Assembly: GCF_016598475.1 (NCBI RefSeq)
Contig: NZ_JAEMUX010000050.1
Coordinates: forward strand, 1-64,000
Length of the DNA stretch: 64,000 nucleotides
From: Streptomyces adelaidensis
Lineage (GTDB): Bacteria; Actinomycetota; Actinomycetes; Streptomycetales; Streptomycetaceae
Reading direction: 5' to 3'
Part shown: positions 24,201 to 33,612 of the stretch, in pieces
Layout: each line of letters opens with the position of its first letter
Position numbering within the stretch: the stretch's first letter is position 1
The notes under the pieces: generated by a model
Told to the model about the DNA's origin: nothing
The model's database searches: none
Seen by the model: the letters and a program-made list of their open reading frames with translations, nothing else
Program-made: the position numbers and the translations under genes

Positions 24201-25973
24201 CTACAGGCCCGCGATGGGGTTCTTCAGGTTGCCTACCAGCTGGAGCGCACCCGCCGGGTCCGCCAGGTCGACCATCTGCTTGTTGTTGCGGAGCTGGAGG
24301 CGGTTGAGGCAGGAGAGGGAGAACTCGGAGGCGAACATGTCGTACTGGGCGAATTTGTCGGCGAGTTCGGGCATCGAGTGCTGGTAGTCGCGGACGGTCT
24401 CGGCGACCGTGCGCCAGAAGTCCTCCTCGTCGAGGACGCCCTCTTCGGCGAGGTTCGACGCCAGGAAGCGGAAGAAGCAGTCGAAGACGTCCGTGAAGAT
24501 GGAGAGGAGTTTCTTGTCCTCGGGGACCTCGACGCGGAGACGTTCGACCGTCGGCGGGAGCACCGCCTCGGGGTCCATGACCGCGATCTCCTCGGCGATG
24601 TCCTTGTAGATCGCCCGCTCGACGACACCGTCCTTGAGGACGAGGATGACGTTCTCGCCGTGCGGCATGAAGACGAGGTCGTACGCGTAGAAGCTGTGCA
24701 GGAGCGGGGTGAAGTACGCCTTCAGGTAGCGGCGCAGCCACTCCGCGGGCGTGAGGCCCGAGTGCTCTATCAGTGCCGCCGCGAAGCCGTTGCCCTCGTG
24801 GTCGACGTGGACCAGGGAGGCCATGGTCGCCAGCGACTCGCCCTCCTGGAGGGAGGAGACGGGGCTCTCGCGCCACAGCGCGGCCAGCATCTTGCGGTAC
24901 GCGGAGTACTTGTCGGTGGCGGCCTCGTACTCCAGGTGCCGGTAGCCGACGGCGGCGCGCTCGCGGATGATCGACAGGCCGGTCGACTTGAGCACCGGGT
25001 CGCTGTCGATGAGGCCGGCCAGCCAGTCGTTGATCGCCGGGGTCGCCTCCATGTAGGCCGCCGAGAGGCCGCGCATGAAGCCCATGTTGAGGACGGACAG
25101 GGCCGTCTTCACGTAGTGCTTCTCGGGGGCGGAGCTGTTGAAGAAGGTCCGGATCGACTGCTGGGCGAGATACTCGTCGTCGCCCTCACCGAGGCACACC
25201 AGGCTCTGCTGGGCGACCTCGGCGGCGAAGGTGACGGTGAGCTTGTTCCACCACTGCCAGGGGTGGACCGGGATGAAGAGGTAGTCGGCGGGGTCCAACT
25301 CCTGTGCGGTGAGTAGGGAGTTGAAGCGGGCGACCGTCTCCGTGCCCAGCTCCTCGCGCACGAAGGTCTCGTACTCGATGCCCACGCCCGCCGTGAACGC
25401 AGCCCGGGAGCGGTGCGCGGCCAGCCAGACCAGGCGGACCGGGCTCGCCGTCTCGGGGGCGTACGACAGGTACTCGTGGACGCCGAAGCCGAGCCGGCCG
25501 TTGTTGGCGACGAAGCAGGGGTGGCCCTCGGTCATCCCGGTCTCGATCGCCTGGAAGCCGCTCTCCATGAGCTGGGCGACCGGGGTCTGCGGCTTGGTCA
25601 GCTTGTAGCAGGTGCCGGAGAGGGTGGAGGAGATCTCCTCCAGGTAGACCGGCAGGATCTCCTCGCTCAGGCCCAGCGACTTCTTCAGCTCGATGAAGAA
25701 GTCCAGGGCGGCGAGGGGAAGGTCGACGCCGTCCCGTTGACGGGTGATCGAGTCGGCGTCGACCTGCCAGTGGTCGAGGGCGCGGCGGACGGACGTGAAC
25801 CCGTAGCGGGTCAGACCGTCGTCGCTGAGCACCTCGAAGCGGCCGTCGGCGGTGGCCTCCGGTGTGATGAGCCGCTCATGGGCGAACTCGGCGAGGGCTT
25901 TGCGGATGAGCAGGCGGTTGGCCCGTGCCCAGCGGTGGGGGGACAGATGCGCTACGGCATCGGACAGGGTCAT
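24201..25973 (-). CDS. desD: desferrioxamine synthetase DesD (IucA/IucC, NIS synthetase)
   Basis: This 590-residue NRPS-independent siderophore synthetase performs ATP-dependent trimerisation and cyclisation of N-succinyl/acetyl-N-hydroxycadaverine to desferrioxamine E/B. IucA/IucC landmarks are EGHPCFVANNGRLGFG (about residues 150-165), VHPWQWWNKL, the ATP-binding RTFFNSSAPEKHYVKTALSV, and the C-terminal FhuF-like part with LVFMPHGENVIL. It is last in desABCD, and its start overlaps the desC stop (ATGA). Iron regulation comes from the iron box before desA. Confidence 0.97.
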   Translation of the reverse strand: MTLSDAVAHLSPHRWARANRLLIRKALAEFAHERLITPEATADGRFEVLSDDGLTRYGFTSVRRALDHWQVDADSITRQRDGVDLPLAALDFFIELKKSLGLSEEILPVYLEEISSTLSGTCYKLTKPQTPVAQLMESGFQAIETGMTEGHPCFVANNGRLGFGVHEYLSYAPETASPVRLVWLAAHRSRAAFTAGVGIEYETFVREELGTETVARFNSLLTAQELDPADYLFIPVHPWQWWNKLTVTFAAEVAQQSLVCLGEGDDEYLAQQSIRTFFNSSAPEKHYVKTALSVLNMGFMRGLSAAYMEATPAINDWLAGLIDSDPVLKSTGLSIIRERAAVGYRHLEYEAATDKYSAYRKMLAALWRESPVSSLQEGESLATMASLVHVDHEGNGFAAALIEHSGLTPAEWLRRYLKAYFTPLLHSFYAYDLVFMPHGENVILVLKDGVVERAIYKDIAEEIAVMDPEAVLPPTVERLRVEVPEDKKLLSIFTDVFDCFFRFLASNLAEEGVLDEEDFWRTVAETVRDYQHSMPELADKFAQYDMFASEFSLSCLNRLQLRNNKQMVDLADPAGALQLVGNLKNPIAGL

Positions 25974-26524
25974 ACAGCTACTCCTCGGGCGGCCGAGCTG
26001 TGCCTTTTAAGGAACTGCTCTCGCGTACAGAAGCTCAGCAGTGCGCGCTTCTCCGGCTTGTCGATCTCGCGGTCGGGGACAAAACCGACAGCCTCGTTGA
26101 GGGCGTGCACCGCCTTGTTGGTGACGTCCGGTTCCACGACGACGCGTTCCGTCGCCGGGTCCTCGAAGAGGTGGGCCATGACGGCGGTGATGACCGCCAG
26201 CGTGAACCCGTGCACGGGTGTGTCGGTGGCGGGGGTGAGGAAGTGCATGCCGACGTCGCCGGGCCGTGGCTCGTACAGGCCGACCAGCTCGCGGTGGGCG
26301 GGGTCGTACCTCTCCATCAGGAAGGCGGGGACACCGCCGCGCAGACCGAGCAGGGCATGCTGGTGCTCATCGGCGGCGACCTCCATGTACGCGCGCTCGA
26401 CGTCCTCCAGCTTGGCGTCCTGCATCATCCAGAAGGCCGCCTTGGGGTGGGTGACCCAGGAGTGCAGCAGCTCGGCGTCCGTCAAGGGATCGAGGGGGCG
26501 GAAGGTGAAGGTTCCGATGCTCAT
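25970..26524 (-). CDS. desC: acyltransferase DesC (N-hydroxycadaverine acylation)
   Basis: This 184-residue protein belongs to the siderophore-type GNAT acyltransferases. It transfers acetyl or succinyl from CoA to N-hydroxycadaverine. Landmarks are FRPLDPLTDAELLHSWVTHP, GVPAFLMERYDPAHRELVGL and the C-terminal ERVVVEPDVTNKAVHALNEA. Start and stop overlap desB and desD by ATGA, so the three are translationally coupled. Confidence 0.95.
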   Translation of the reverse strand: MSIGTFTFRPLDPLTDAELLHSWVTHPKAAFWMMQDAKLEDVERAYMEVAADEHQHALLGLRGGVPAFLMERYDPAHRELVGLYEPRPGDVGMHFLTPATDTPVHGFTLAVITAVMAHLFEDPATERVVVEPDVTNKAVHALNEAVGFVPDREIDKPEKRALLSFCTREQFLKRHSSAARGVAV

Positions 26525-27801
26525 ACAGCGAACTCCTGGAAGGCGATGGTCTTCTCCACCGGGTAGTACTCGGTGCCCAGCAGCTCGCGGATGATGTACG
26601 AGTTCCGGTACGCGCCCATGCCCAGGTCGGGCGAGGTGATGCTGTGCGTGTGGACGCCGGCGTTCTGCAGGAAGACGCCGCGGCCGGTGGTGTCGATGGC
26701 GTAGTTGCGGGCCACGTCGAAGTTGCCCTGGGCGTCGTAGCGCAGGCGGCCCTGGACCGGCCCCAGGAACTCCGGCTCGGCGTACTTGTAGCCGGTGGCG
26801 AGGATCAGGCCCTGCGAGTCGATCTCGAAGTCCTTCTCCTGCTCCTCCTGACGCAGACCGAGGGTGTACGTGCCGTTCTCGTAACTCACCTTGTTGAGCG
26901 CGGAGTTGGTGAGCAGTCGGGTGGGGAGCGGGCCGCCGAGGCTCTTCTGGTAGAGCAGGTCGAAGATCTCGTTGATGAGGTCTCCGTCGATGCCCTTGAA
27001 GAGGCCCTTCTGCTCCTGGGTCAGGCGGTAACGGGTCGGCTCCGGCAGCTCGCGGAAGTAGTCGATGTACTCCGGGGAGGTCATCTCCAGCGTGAGCTTG
27101 GTGTATTCGAGGGGGAAGAAGCGCGGGGAGCGCGTCACCCAGTTCAGCTGGTAGCCGTGGACGTCGATCTCGCTGAGCAGGTCCTGGTAGATCTCGGCGG
27201 CGGACTGTCCCGAACCGACGAGGGTGATCGACTTCTTCTTCTGCAACTCCCGCTTGTGCTGCATATAGCGGGAGTTGTGGATGAAGTCGCCGCCCAGGCC
27301 CTGGGCCGCCTCCGGTATGTACGGCGGAGTGCCGGTGCCGAGGACGAGGTGGCGGGCGTGCAGGACGTCACCGGCCTCGGTCTTCACGGCGTAGAGGCCG
27401 TCCTCGTACGTCACCTCCGTCACCGTCGTGTTGAAGCGGACGTTGCTCAGCCGGTTTGCGGCCCAGCGGCAGTAGTCGTCGTACTCGACGCGGAGGGGGT
27501 AGAAGTTCTCGCGGATGTAGAACGAGTACAGACGGCCCGAGTCCTTCAGGTAGTTCAGGAAGGAGTACGGGGACGTCGGGTCGGCGAGGGTGACCAGGTC
27601 CGACATGAACGGGGTCTGGAGGTGGGCGCCGTCGAGGAACATGCCCGAGTGCCACTCGAAGGCCGGCTTCGAGTCCAGGAAGATCCCGTCGAGTTCGGCG
27701 ATGGGCTCGGTGAGGCAGGCCAGGCCGAGGTTGAAGGGTCCCAGTCCGATGCCGATGAAGTCGTGGGTTTTCACGGCGGGTTCAGGAAGCGATGCGGTCA
27801 A
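26521..27801 (-). CDS. desB: cadaverine N-monooxygenase DesB
   Basis: This 426-residue FAD/NADPH N-hydroxylase of the lysine/ornithine monooxygenase family hydroxylates cadaverine. The FAD motif GIGLGPFNLGLA lies near residues 16-27, and the NADPH motif VGSGQSAAEIY and the C-terminal ATGY (LILATGYKYAEPEF) follow. I prefer TTG 27801 because GGGAG (27808-27812) is 6 bases upstream; ATG 27828 and GTG 27774 are alternatives. The start overlaps the end of desA by 20 bp. Confidence 0.93.
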   Translation of the reverse strand: MTASLPEPAVKTHDFIGIGLGPFNLGLACLTEPIAELDGIFLDSKPAFEWHSGMFLDGAHLQTPFMSDLVTLADPTSPYSFLNYLKDSGRLYSFYIRENFYPLRVEYDDYCRWAANRLSNVRFNTTVTEVTYEDGLYAVKTEAGDVLHARHLVLGTGTPPYIPEAAQGLGGDFIHNSRYMQHKRELQKKKSITLVGSGQSAAEIYQDLLSEIDVHGYQLNWVTRSPRFFPLEYTKLTLEMTSPEYIDYFRELPEPTRYRLTQEQKGLFKGIDGDLINEIFDLLYQKSLGGPLPTRLLTNSALNKVSYENGTYTLGLRQEEQEKDFEIDSQGLILATGYKYAEPEFLGPVQGRLRYDAQGNFDVARNYAIDTTGRGVFLQNAGVHTHSITSPDLGMGAYRNSYIIRELLGTEYYPVEKTIAFQEFAV

Positions 27802-29227
27802 GGGATTCTCCCAGGTACTGCTCGGCATGGCCGGCGATCAGATCGAGTACGGCGGCGATGTCGTCGGCCGTGGTCTCGGGGTTGAGCAGGGTGAACTTCA
27901 GGTAGTGGCGACCGCCGACCTTGGTGCCCGCGACCACGGCGTCGCCGGAGGCGAACAGGGCCTTGCGGGCGTACAGGTTGGCGCGGTCGATCTCGGCCGG
28001 GTCGGTGACGGCCTCGGGGATGTAGCGGTAGACCAGCGTGGACAGCTGGGGCTCCACGACCACGTCGTAGCGCGGGTCGCCGGCGAGCAGTTTCCAGCCC
28101 TCCTCCGCCAGGTCGCAGACCTCGTCGAAGAGCTGCCCGATGCCGTCGGCGCCCATCGTGCGCAGCGTCATCCACAGCTTGAGCGCGTCGAAGCGGCGGG
28201 TGGTCTGGAGGGACTTGTCGACCTGGTTGGGGATGCGCTCGGTGACCATACGGCGCGGGTTGAGGTACTCCGCGTGGTAGGTGGCGTGGCGCAGCGTGGA
28301 CTCGTCCCGTACGAGCACGGCGGACGAACTCACCGGCTGGAAGAAGGACTTGTGGTAGTCGACGGTTACGGAGTCGGCGCGTTCGATGCCGTCCAGCAGC
28401 TCGCGGCGCTTCAGCGAGACGAGCAGGCCGCAGCCGTAGGCCGCGTCGACGTGCATCCACGCGCCGAACTGGGAGCAGAGCTCCGCTATCTCGGGCAGCG
28501 GGTCTATGGAGCCGAAGTCGGTGGTGCCGGCGGTGGCGACGACGGCCATCGGGACGAGGCCCTCGTTCTCGCAGCGCTCCAGCTCACGGGCGAGGGCGAC
28601 GGTCTGCATCCGCTTGTTGCCGTCGACCGGGACGGAGACGACGGCGTCCGGGCCGAGGCCCAGCAGTTTCGCCGACTTCTTCACGCTGAAGTGGCTGACG
28701 TCGGAGGCGAAGATCCGCAGTTTGGCGGCGCTGTCGGTCTTGGCCTCCTCGCGGGCCAGCAGCAGCGCCTGGAGGTTGGACTGCGAGCCGCCGGAGGTGA
28801 ACACGCCGTCGGCGGACGGGCCGAATCCGATGCGCTCGTTGGTCCAGTCGATGAGTTTGCGCTCGATCAGAGTCCCGCCGGCCGACTGGTCCCAGGTGTC
28901 CAGGGAGGAGTTGACGGCGGAGAGCACCGCCTCGCCGAGCACGGCCGGGATGACGACCGGGCAGTTGAGATGGGCGAGGTAGCGCGGGTGGTGGAAGTAG
29001 ATCGCGTCGCGGAGGTAGACGTCCTCCAGCTCGTCGAGGACCGCGGCCGTGTCGTGCAGCGGCTTGTCGAGGTCGATCCGCTCGATGCTGGGGGAGAGGG
29101 CGTCGACGGTGACACCGGTGAACGGACGGTCGGTGGTGGCGAGTTTGGCCGCCACCCGCTCCACGCCTTCGGTCACGGTGCGGCGGTACCGCTCCGCGGT
29201 CGTGTCATTGAGCAGGTGCGAGCGCAT
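27782..29227 (-). CDS. desA: lysine decarboxylase DesA (PLP-dependent)
   Basis: This 481-residue group II PLP decarboxylase converts lysine to cadaverine, the first step of desferrioxamine synthesis. The start is ATG 29227 with GGAGG (29236-29240); the longer frame to 29326 is proline/threonine noise that crosses the iron box. The PLP-binding Lys is about 293 in VTVDYHKSFFQP, with the partner Asp about 261 in HVDAAYG. SGGSQSNLQALLLAREEAK is the cofactor phosphate region. It is the first gene of desABCD. Confidence 0.96.
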   Translation of the reverse strand: MRSHLLNDTTAERYRRTVTEGVERVAAKLATTDRPFTGVTVDALSPSIERIDLDKPLHDTAAVLDELEDVYLRDAIYFHHPRYLAHLNCPVVIPAVLGEAVLSAVNSSLDTWDQSAGGTLIERKLIDWTNERIGFGPSADGVFTSGGSQSNLQALLLAREEAKTDSAAKLRIFASDVSHFSVKKSAKLLGLGPDAVVSVPVDGNKRMQTVALARELERCENEGLVPMAVVATAGTTDFGSIDPLPEIAELCSQFGAWMHVDAAYGCGLLVSLKRRELLDGIERADSVTVDYHKSFFQPVSSSAVLVRDESTLRHATYHAEYLNPRRMVTERIPNQVDKSLQTTRRFDALKLWMTLRTMGADGIGQLFDEVCDLAEEGWKLLAGDPRYDVVVEPQLSTLVYRYIPEAVTDPAEIDRANLYARKALFASGDAVVAGTKVGGRHYLKFTLLNPETTADDIAAVLDLIAGHAEQYLGESLDRIAS

Positions 29228-29327
29228 GGGGAGGTCCTCCGAGCGGGGCGGGGTCCGGGCGGGACGGAGAGGTGAGTGTGGGGGCGTGTGTGGGGGCGTG
29301 TGTGGGGGCGGCATCACGTCGTCCAAC

Positions 29328-29346
29328 TCAGGTAAGGCTAACCTAA
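29328..29346. promoter_or_regulatory. iron box (DmdR1/IdeR-type) upstream of desA
   Basis: TCAGGTAAGGCTAACCTAA matches the 19-bp iron-box consensus TTAGGTTAGGCTAACCTAA at 17 of 19 positions. It lies about 100 bp before the desA start, so iron-loaded DmdR1/IdeR should repress the operon. Confidence 0.92.
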
Positions 29347-29452
29347 TTAACTTGAACGAAACCCTGACTCAGTCGTGACTGTGGTCACTCCGGTGACGCT
29401 GGTGACTTTGGTGATTTGGGTTGTTCGGTGACCGTTCCGGCCGGCGATCGGT

Positions 29453-30310
29453 TCATTCGCCGCGTTCCCGCAGCTGCTCCTCCGTCAGGCCCTCACGCCA
29501 GTACCCGACGAAGGTCACCCGCCGCCGGTCGATCCCGCGCTCCCGCACGAGATGCCGTCGCAGCTCCTTGACGCGCCCGGACTCACCGGCGATCCACGCG
29601 TACGGCAGCTCACTGGGCGGGAGTTGGGCGGCCCGGACGGTGTCGAGGGCGGCCGGAGCCGCTTCGCTCCGCACCAGCCAGGTGATCTCGGCGTCGGCCT
29701 CCGTCACCAGGTCCTGGATGTCCCCCGGGTGGTGGACCTCCAGCCAGACCCGGGCCGGCGTGCCCGCGGGCAGCGACTCCAGGATCGCCGACGCGGCGGG
29801 CAATGCCGTCTCGTCGGCCCAGATCAGCACCAGATCGGCGTCCTGCGGCGGGCGGAAACGGATCGCGCGGTTGTCCGCGACGGCGGGGCCGAGCAGTACG
29901 ACACGGTCGCCGGCCTTCGCGGCCGACGCCCAGCGCGAGGCGGGCCCGGCGGGCGTGGCGGCCCCCGGCTCCACCCCGTGCAGCACGAAGTCGATGTCGA
30001 TCCCGACCGTGTCGCCATGGAGGTCGGAGCGGAGCCCCCGCAGGGTGTACGAGCGCATCACCGCCCGTACGTCGTCCGGCAGTTCCCGCCACCCCTGCCA
30101 CCAGCCGTCCCCCAGTTCGAAGGGCACGGCCGGCGCCTCCTGCCCCGGATGCGGCAGGAACAACGACAGCGACTGATCCCTGCCGTCGGAGCGGAAGAAC
30201 CGCAGATCGTCCCCCGCGAACGAGACACGCACGAGAGACGGCCCCAGCCGCTCCGTCCGCACGACCTGAAGAGAGAAGAAACGGAAGGGGGCGGCTACGG
30301 CCGTCGTCAT
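29453..30310 (-). CDS. desF: siderophore-interacting FAD/NAD(P)H reductase DesF
   Basis: This 285-residue SIP-family flavoprotein probably reduces the Fe(III) of imported ferrioxamine to release iron in the cytoplasm. ATG 30310 follows AGGAG. The FAD motif RSYTLRG (about residues 85-91) and the NAD(P)H region with IWADETALPAASAIL and the C-terminal WIAGESGRVKELRRHLVRE are typical. It lies 111 bp after desE and upstream of the desA promoter. The gap to desE holds an inverted copy of the dispersed repeat. Confidence 0.92.
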   Translation of the reverse strand: MTTAVAAPFRFFSLQVVRTERLGPSLVRVSFAGDDLRFFRSDGRDQSLSLFLPHPGQEAPAVPFELGDGWWQGWRELPDDVRAVMRSYTLRGLRSDLHGDTVGIDIDFVLHGVEPGAATPAGPASRWASAAKAGDRVVLLGPAVADNRAIRFRPPQDADLVLIWADETALPAASAILESLPAGTPARVWLEVHHPGDIQDLVTEADAEITWLVRSEAAPAALDTVRAAQLPPSELPYAWIAGESGRVKELRRHLVRERGIDRRRVTFVGYWREGLTEEQLRERGE

Positions 30311-30360
30311 GGGGGCTCCTGAGTGGACGTCAACGCGCGGAGTACCCGCGCCCGGTTCGT

Positions 30361-30400
30361 TTTTAGGGGCGCGGGGAACTGTGCGACCAGCCACAGCCGG
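30361..30400 (-). repeat. dispersed intergenic repeat, copy 3 (inverted)
   Basis: TTTTAGGGGCGCGGGGAACT followed by GTGCGACCAGCC is the reverse orientation of the core found at 19651 and 23941. It lies in the 111-bp gap between desE and desF. Confidence 0.7.
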
Positions 30401-30421
30401 TCCGCAGCTCAAGAACCACCG

Positions 30422-31471
30422 TCAGCTGACCTTCTTGGCGTTTTCGATGGCCTCGGCCAGCTCCTCCAGGAGCGGCGCGCACTTGTCGTAGGAAAGGATC
30501 GGCTCGGGGTTGCGCCCGACGACCTGTCCCGCCTCGACCGCCGGCAACTTCTTCCACGTCGCCTCTTCGATCGCGTCCGGCTGGATCGCCGACGTGCGGT
30601 TGTCCATGATGATGACGTCCGCGTCGTACTTGTCGACGTTCTCCCAGCTGAGGTTCTCGAACCAGCCACCGCTCGCCTTCAACGCGGCGGCGCTCGGCTC
30701 GACGAAGTTCACGCCGAGGGCCTTGAAGTACTCGAGGTCGATGGAGAGGTTCGAGCCGGACACGTAGAAGATGTCCTGGCTGGCGGAGCCGGCGAGGACC
30801 TTGATGTCGGGCTTGGACTTGGTGGCCGCGCGCAGCCGGGCGGCGGCGTCCTCGAACCGCTTCTTGGCCGTGGTGATCTTCTCGGACTCCACGTCGGCGC
30901 CGAGCGACTTGGCCAGCTCCAGCATGCGCTGCAGCGGCTCGGTCAGCTGGCGGTCGTAGGCGGAGATGCCGACGCTCGGGGCGAGCTTGGCGATCTTGTC
31001 CTTGGAGGCCTCGGGCACGTACCAGAGGGTGCCGGCGTCGTCGAAGAGCGTGGTGATGAGGACGTCGGGGGCGAGAGCGGCGTACTTCTCGACGCTGAAC
31101 TCGTCCCAGACGTTGCCGATGACGGTGACCTTGCTGATGTCGAGGTCGCCGGCCTGGACGTCGGCCTTGCCGTCCGTCGTCTTCGTCGGGCCGAAGACGC
31201 CCTTGACGTCGATGCCGTAGTCGAACAGCGCGGCGCCGACACCGATGAAGGCGACGATGTTCGCGGGGGTCTTGTCGGTCTTGGCGGTCTCGCCACGGTC
31301 GTCCTTGAACGACCACGGGCCGGACTCGGCGGCAGCCGTCTCCTTGTCGGAGCCAGTGCTGCTGCTCGTGTCCTCGTCTCCACAGGCGGCGAGGACGGCA
31401 CCGAGACCGAGTGCGCCGCCGGCGGCGAGGATGCCACGGCGGGTGAGGTGAGCGGCTCTGGCGTTGGGCAT
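30422..31471 (-). CDS. desE: ferrioxamine-binding lipoprotein DesE
   Basis: This 349-residue FepB/BtuF-like substrate-binding lipoprotein binds ferrioxamines at the cell surface. The N-terminus has LTRRGILAAGGALGLGAVLA followed by ACGDED, combining a twin-arginine-like RRG with a lipobox (Cys about 30). The periplasmic-binding domain includes IVAFIGVGAALFDYGIDVKG and VIIMDNRTSAIQPDAI. An iron box lies about 55 bp upstream. No permease or ATPase gene is adjacent, so it must use one encoded elsewhere. Confidence 0.95.
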   Translation of the reverse strand: MPNARAAHLTRRGILAAGGALGLGAVLAACGDEDTSSSTGSDKETAAAESGPWSFKDDRGETAKTDKTPANIVAFIGVGAALFDYGIDVKGVFGPTKTTDGKADVQAGDLDISKVTVIGNVWDEFSVEKYAALAPDVLITTLFDDAGTLWYVPEASKDKIAKLAPSVGISAYDRQLTEPLQRMLELAKSLGADVESEKITTAKKRFEDAAARLRAATKSKPDIKVLAGSASQDIFYVSGSNLSIDLEYFKALGVNFVEPSAAALKASGGWFENLSWENVDKYDADVIIMDNRTSAIQPDAIEEATWKKLPAVEAGQVVGRNPEPILSYDKCAPLLEELAEAIENAKKVS

Positions 31472-31524
31472 GTGTGTGGCTACTTTCGAACGGGGCGGAG
31501 TGCCGCCCGAGGGCGAGTTCGAAG

Positions 31525-31543
31525 GTAGGTTAGCCTAACCTCA
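31525..31543. promoter_or_regulatory. iron box upstream of desE
   Basis: GTAGGTTAGCCTAACCTCA contains the 15-bp perfect palindromic core AGGTTAGCCTAACCT, on the iron-box pattern. It controls desEF. Confidence 0.93.
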
Positions 31544-31846
31544 CCAATTGTCCAGAGGGTGGTTCCAAGTAGTGGAATGCCCGTGTGAGGCGTGCTCCAT
31601 TCTTTGAATTACCTGTGAATCGAAGGTTCGTGGGGATTCGCGGGGGATTCCCGGGGGTTGGGGTCTCGGTGAGGGCGTGCCGGGCGCGCGCTGACGTGGC
31701 CGGTTCCGGCCGTCGTCGGTACGGGCGCCCGCCCGGCTTGAGCGGTGGCGCCGCCTGCTCAGGCGGTGGCGCCCTTCTAAGGCTCCGGGTCAGTCAGCCG
31801 GCCCGTACGCCCCAACTTCGGTTCAGTCAGTATCCGTTGGACGACG
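31544..31846. other. intergenic region with no recognised gene
   Basis: This is 303 bp between the desE promoter and the convergently placed end of the Nudix gene. GGCGCCGCC...GGCGGTGGCGCC near 31748-31771 could form a hairpin. Otherwise nothing recognised. It marks the transition from the conserved des cluster to accessory DNA. Confidence 0.5.
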
Positions 31847-32365
31847 TTATTGACCGACGGGGCGCCCGTCGTGCAGATAGGCCGACCGTTTCTCCCGCAG
31901 CGCGTGAACCGCCTCCGCCAGCCGCCTCCGCATCCGATCCCGCAGCAGACCGCCCGCCTCGTCGAGGGAGGCGAATCGGGCTTCCGACAGCTCCTCGTCG
32001 TGGGGTCGGGGCGGCTCGATGTCGAGGACACCGCCGTCGAAGATGAACGCGATCTGGTCGTCCCAGGGCCCATGTGGCGGAACCCAGTCGACGACCAGGA
32101 GGCCGCGCACGGTCACGTCCAGGCCCAGTTCCTCCTTGAGCTCCCTCACCACCGTCCGCTCGGGCGGTTCGTTCGCCTCGGCCATCCCGCCGGGAAGGTC
32201 CCACCCGGGCTTGTAGGTCGGCTTCACGAGCAGCACCCGCCCCGAGGAGTCGCGGAGCAGCACATCCGCCGCCACACGCTTACGCGGCTGAGTGGCGTTG
32301 CCCTCGGCAAGGTAGGCGGCCCAGGCATCGGCATCCGCAGGGGTGGGGGCGGGTTTCGGCGTCAT
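31847..32365 (-). CDS. Nudix hydrolase
   Basis: This encodes 172 residues. The Nudix box GGMAEANEPPERTVVRELKE followed by ELGLD (about residues 61-85) matches Gx5Ex7REUxEExGU, with the metal-binding glutamates present. It should hydrolyse a nucleoside diphosphate linked to another moiety; the substrate is unknown. It is translationally coupled to the upstream TPR regulator (ATGA overlap), suggesting a shared role with the divergent radical SAM/peptide locus. Confidence 0.9.
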   Translation of the reverse strand: MTPKPAPTPADADAWAAYLAEGNATQPRKRVAADVLLRDSSGRVLLVKPTYKPGWDLPGGMAEANEPPERTVVRELKEELGLDVTVRGLLVVDWVPPHGPWDDQIAFIFDGGVLDIEPPRPHDEELSEARFASLDEAGGLLRDRMRRRLAEAVHALREKRSAYLHDGRPVGQ

Positions 32366-33612
32366 GGGCGAGAGCCTCCCGGCGGCGGGATGAGATCGGC
32401 GAGCAGCAACAGTCTGGCCCTTCTCGCGTCATCGAATCTCACCAGGTACTCCCGTACCGGCCCGTAGCTCCTGTGGCGTTGCAGCAGGGCTCTGAGGTCG
32501 TCGAGCTGCTGGACGACGCGGACGGAGCCCATGGTGGGGCTCGTGGCGAGCAGGTCGTGGCCGACGGCCACAGCGGCGTCGAGGTCGACCCGCCGGACGT
32601 GGATGCCGGCGAGGGAAATCCGGGCGAGCGCGAGGGACCGCGCCCTTGCGGCATCCCGCAGCGCCACGGCCTCTTCGGCGGCGGCCAGGGCCTCGTCGTA
32701 CTCGCCGAGGTCGACCAGGACCAGCGCCGCCTCGCTCGCCAGACGTCCTGCGTCGAACGGGCTGAGCCACGGGTGTGCGGTGTCGGGGGAGGTATCGAGG
32801 GCGCGGTAGGCCTGCTCAAGGGCACGGCGGGCGGGAGCGTGTTGGTCGGCCGCCGCCAAGGCACGGGCCTGCATCGTGTGCAGCCGAGACGACAGCGCGG
32901 GAATCCGCGGGCCTCGGCCGACGAGGTCGAGCCCTGTCCGAGCCCAGCGTGCTGCCCCTACGGCATCGCTGCCTTGAAGGACGAGATGGGAAAGAGATGC
33001 GGCGACGTGTGCCGCGAGCGGTAGATCCCCGCTGGTCCGGGCGAGAGCCAGTCCGCGGCCGAAGTGGTCGAGGGCAGCGGTGTTCTGACCGGAGTCGTGC
33101 GCCATCCATCCAGCCATCTCGGTCAGGGCCGCGGCAGCGGCGAAAACCTCGTTCCCGGTGGAGAGGTCGACGAGGCGCGGGGCAACACGGTTCCGGAGAT
33201 GCTGGACAACGGCTGCGTAGAGCCGGCCTCCTCCGGTCTGTCGGTCGGCGACACGGAACGCGTCCACGGCCGAGAGGTCGTCCCCGTCCGGCGGCAGAGG
33301 CTGGTGCGGCTGTGTCTCCGCGGCGGGCTCCCACGACCGGCGGGCCAGGCCAAGCAGGTGGCCGGGGATGTGGAAGGCGTCCGCGATCTGCTCGAACAGG
33401 GCGAGCTTCTCCACCCTGCTCTTGCCGTTCATGTAGTCGTAGAGACGTCCTTGGGTGATGGCGACGGCAGCCGCGATGCGGCGTGTGCTGACGCCCCTGT
33501 GGTTGAGCATCCGGAACACGGTTCCCATGTCCCGCTCAGTACACGCACCGAGGAGCCGGCTGTCATCGAGTAGCCCTGCAATGACCTGTCGCGGGTCCTG
33601 CGTCTGCCCCAT
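32362..33612 (-). CDS. XRE-type regulator with TPR-like C-terminus
   Basis: This encodes 416 residues from ATG 33612; the longer frame to 33801 is arginine/serine-rich noise. The N-terminus has a helix-turn-helix (VSTRRIAAAVAITQGRLYDY, about residues 41-60), and a long alpha-helical TPR-like region from about 140 to 400 follows (SSRLHTMQARALAAADQHAP, EALAAAEEAVALRDAA). This architecture is shared by many Streptomyces regulators near peptide or natural-product genes. It is divergent from the ATPase-fold/radical SAM operon and may control it. Confidence 0.8.
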   Translation of the reverse strand: MGQTQDPRQVIAGLLDDSRLLGACTERDMGTVFRMLNHRGVSTRRIAAAVAITQGRLYDYMNGKSRVEKLALFEQIADAFHIPGHLLGLARRSWEPAAETQPHQPLPPDGDDLSAVDAFRVADRQTGGGRLYAAVVQHLRNRVAPRLVDLSTGNEVFAAAAALTEMAGWMAHDSGQNTAALDHFGRGLALARTSGDLPLAAHVAASLSHLVLQGSDAVGAARWARTGLDLVGRGPRIPALSSRLHTMQARALAAADQHAPARRALEQAYRALDTSPDTAHPWLSPFDAGRLASEAALVLVDLGEYDEALAAAEEAVALRDAARARSLALARISLAGIHVRRVDLDAAVAVGHDLLATSPTMGSVRVVQQLDDLRALLQRHRSYGPVREYLVRFDDARRARLLLLADLIPPPGGSRP

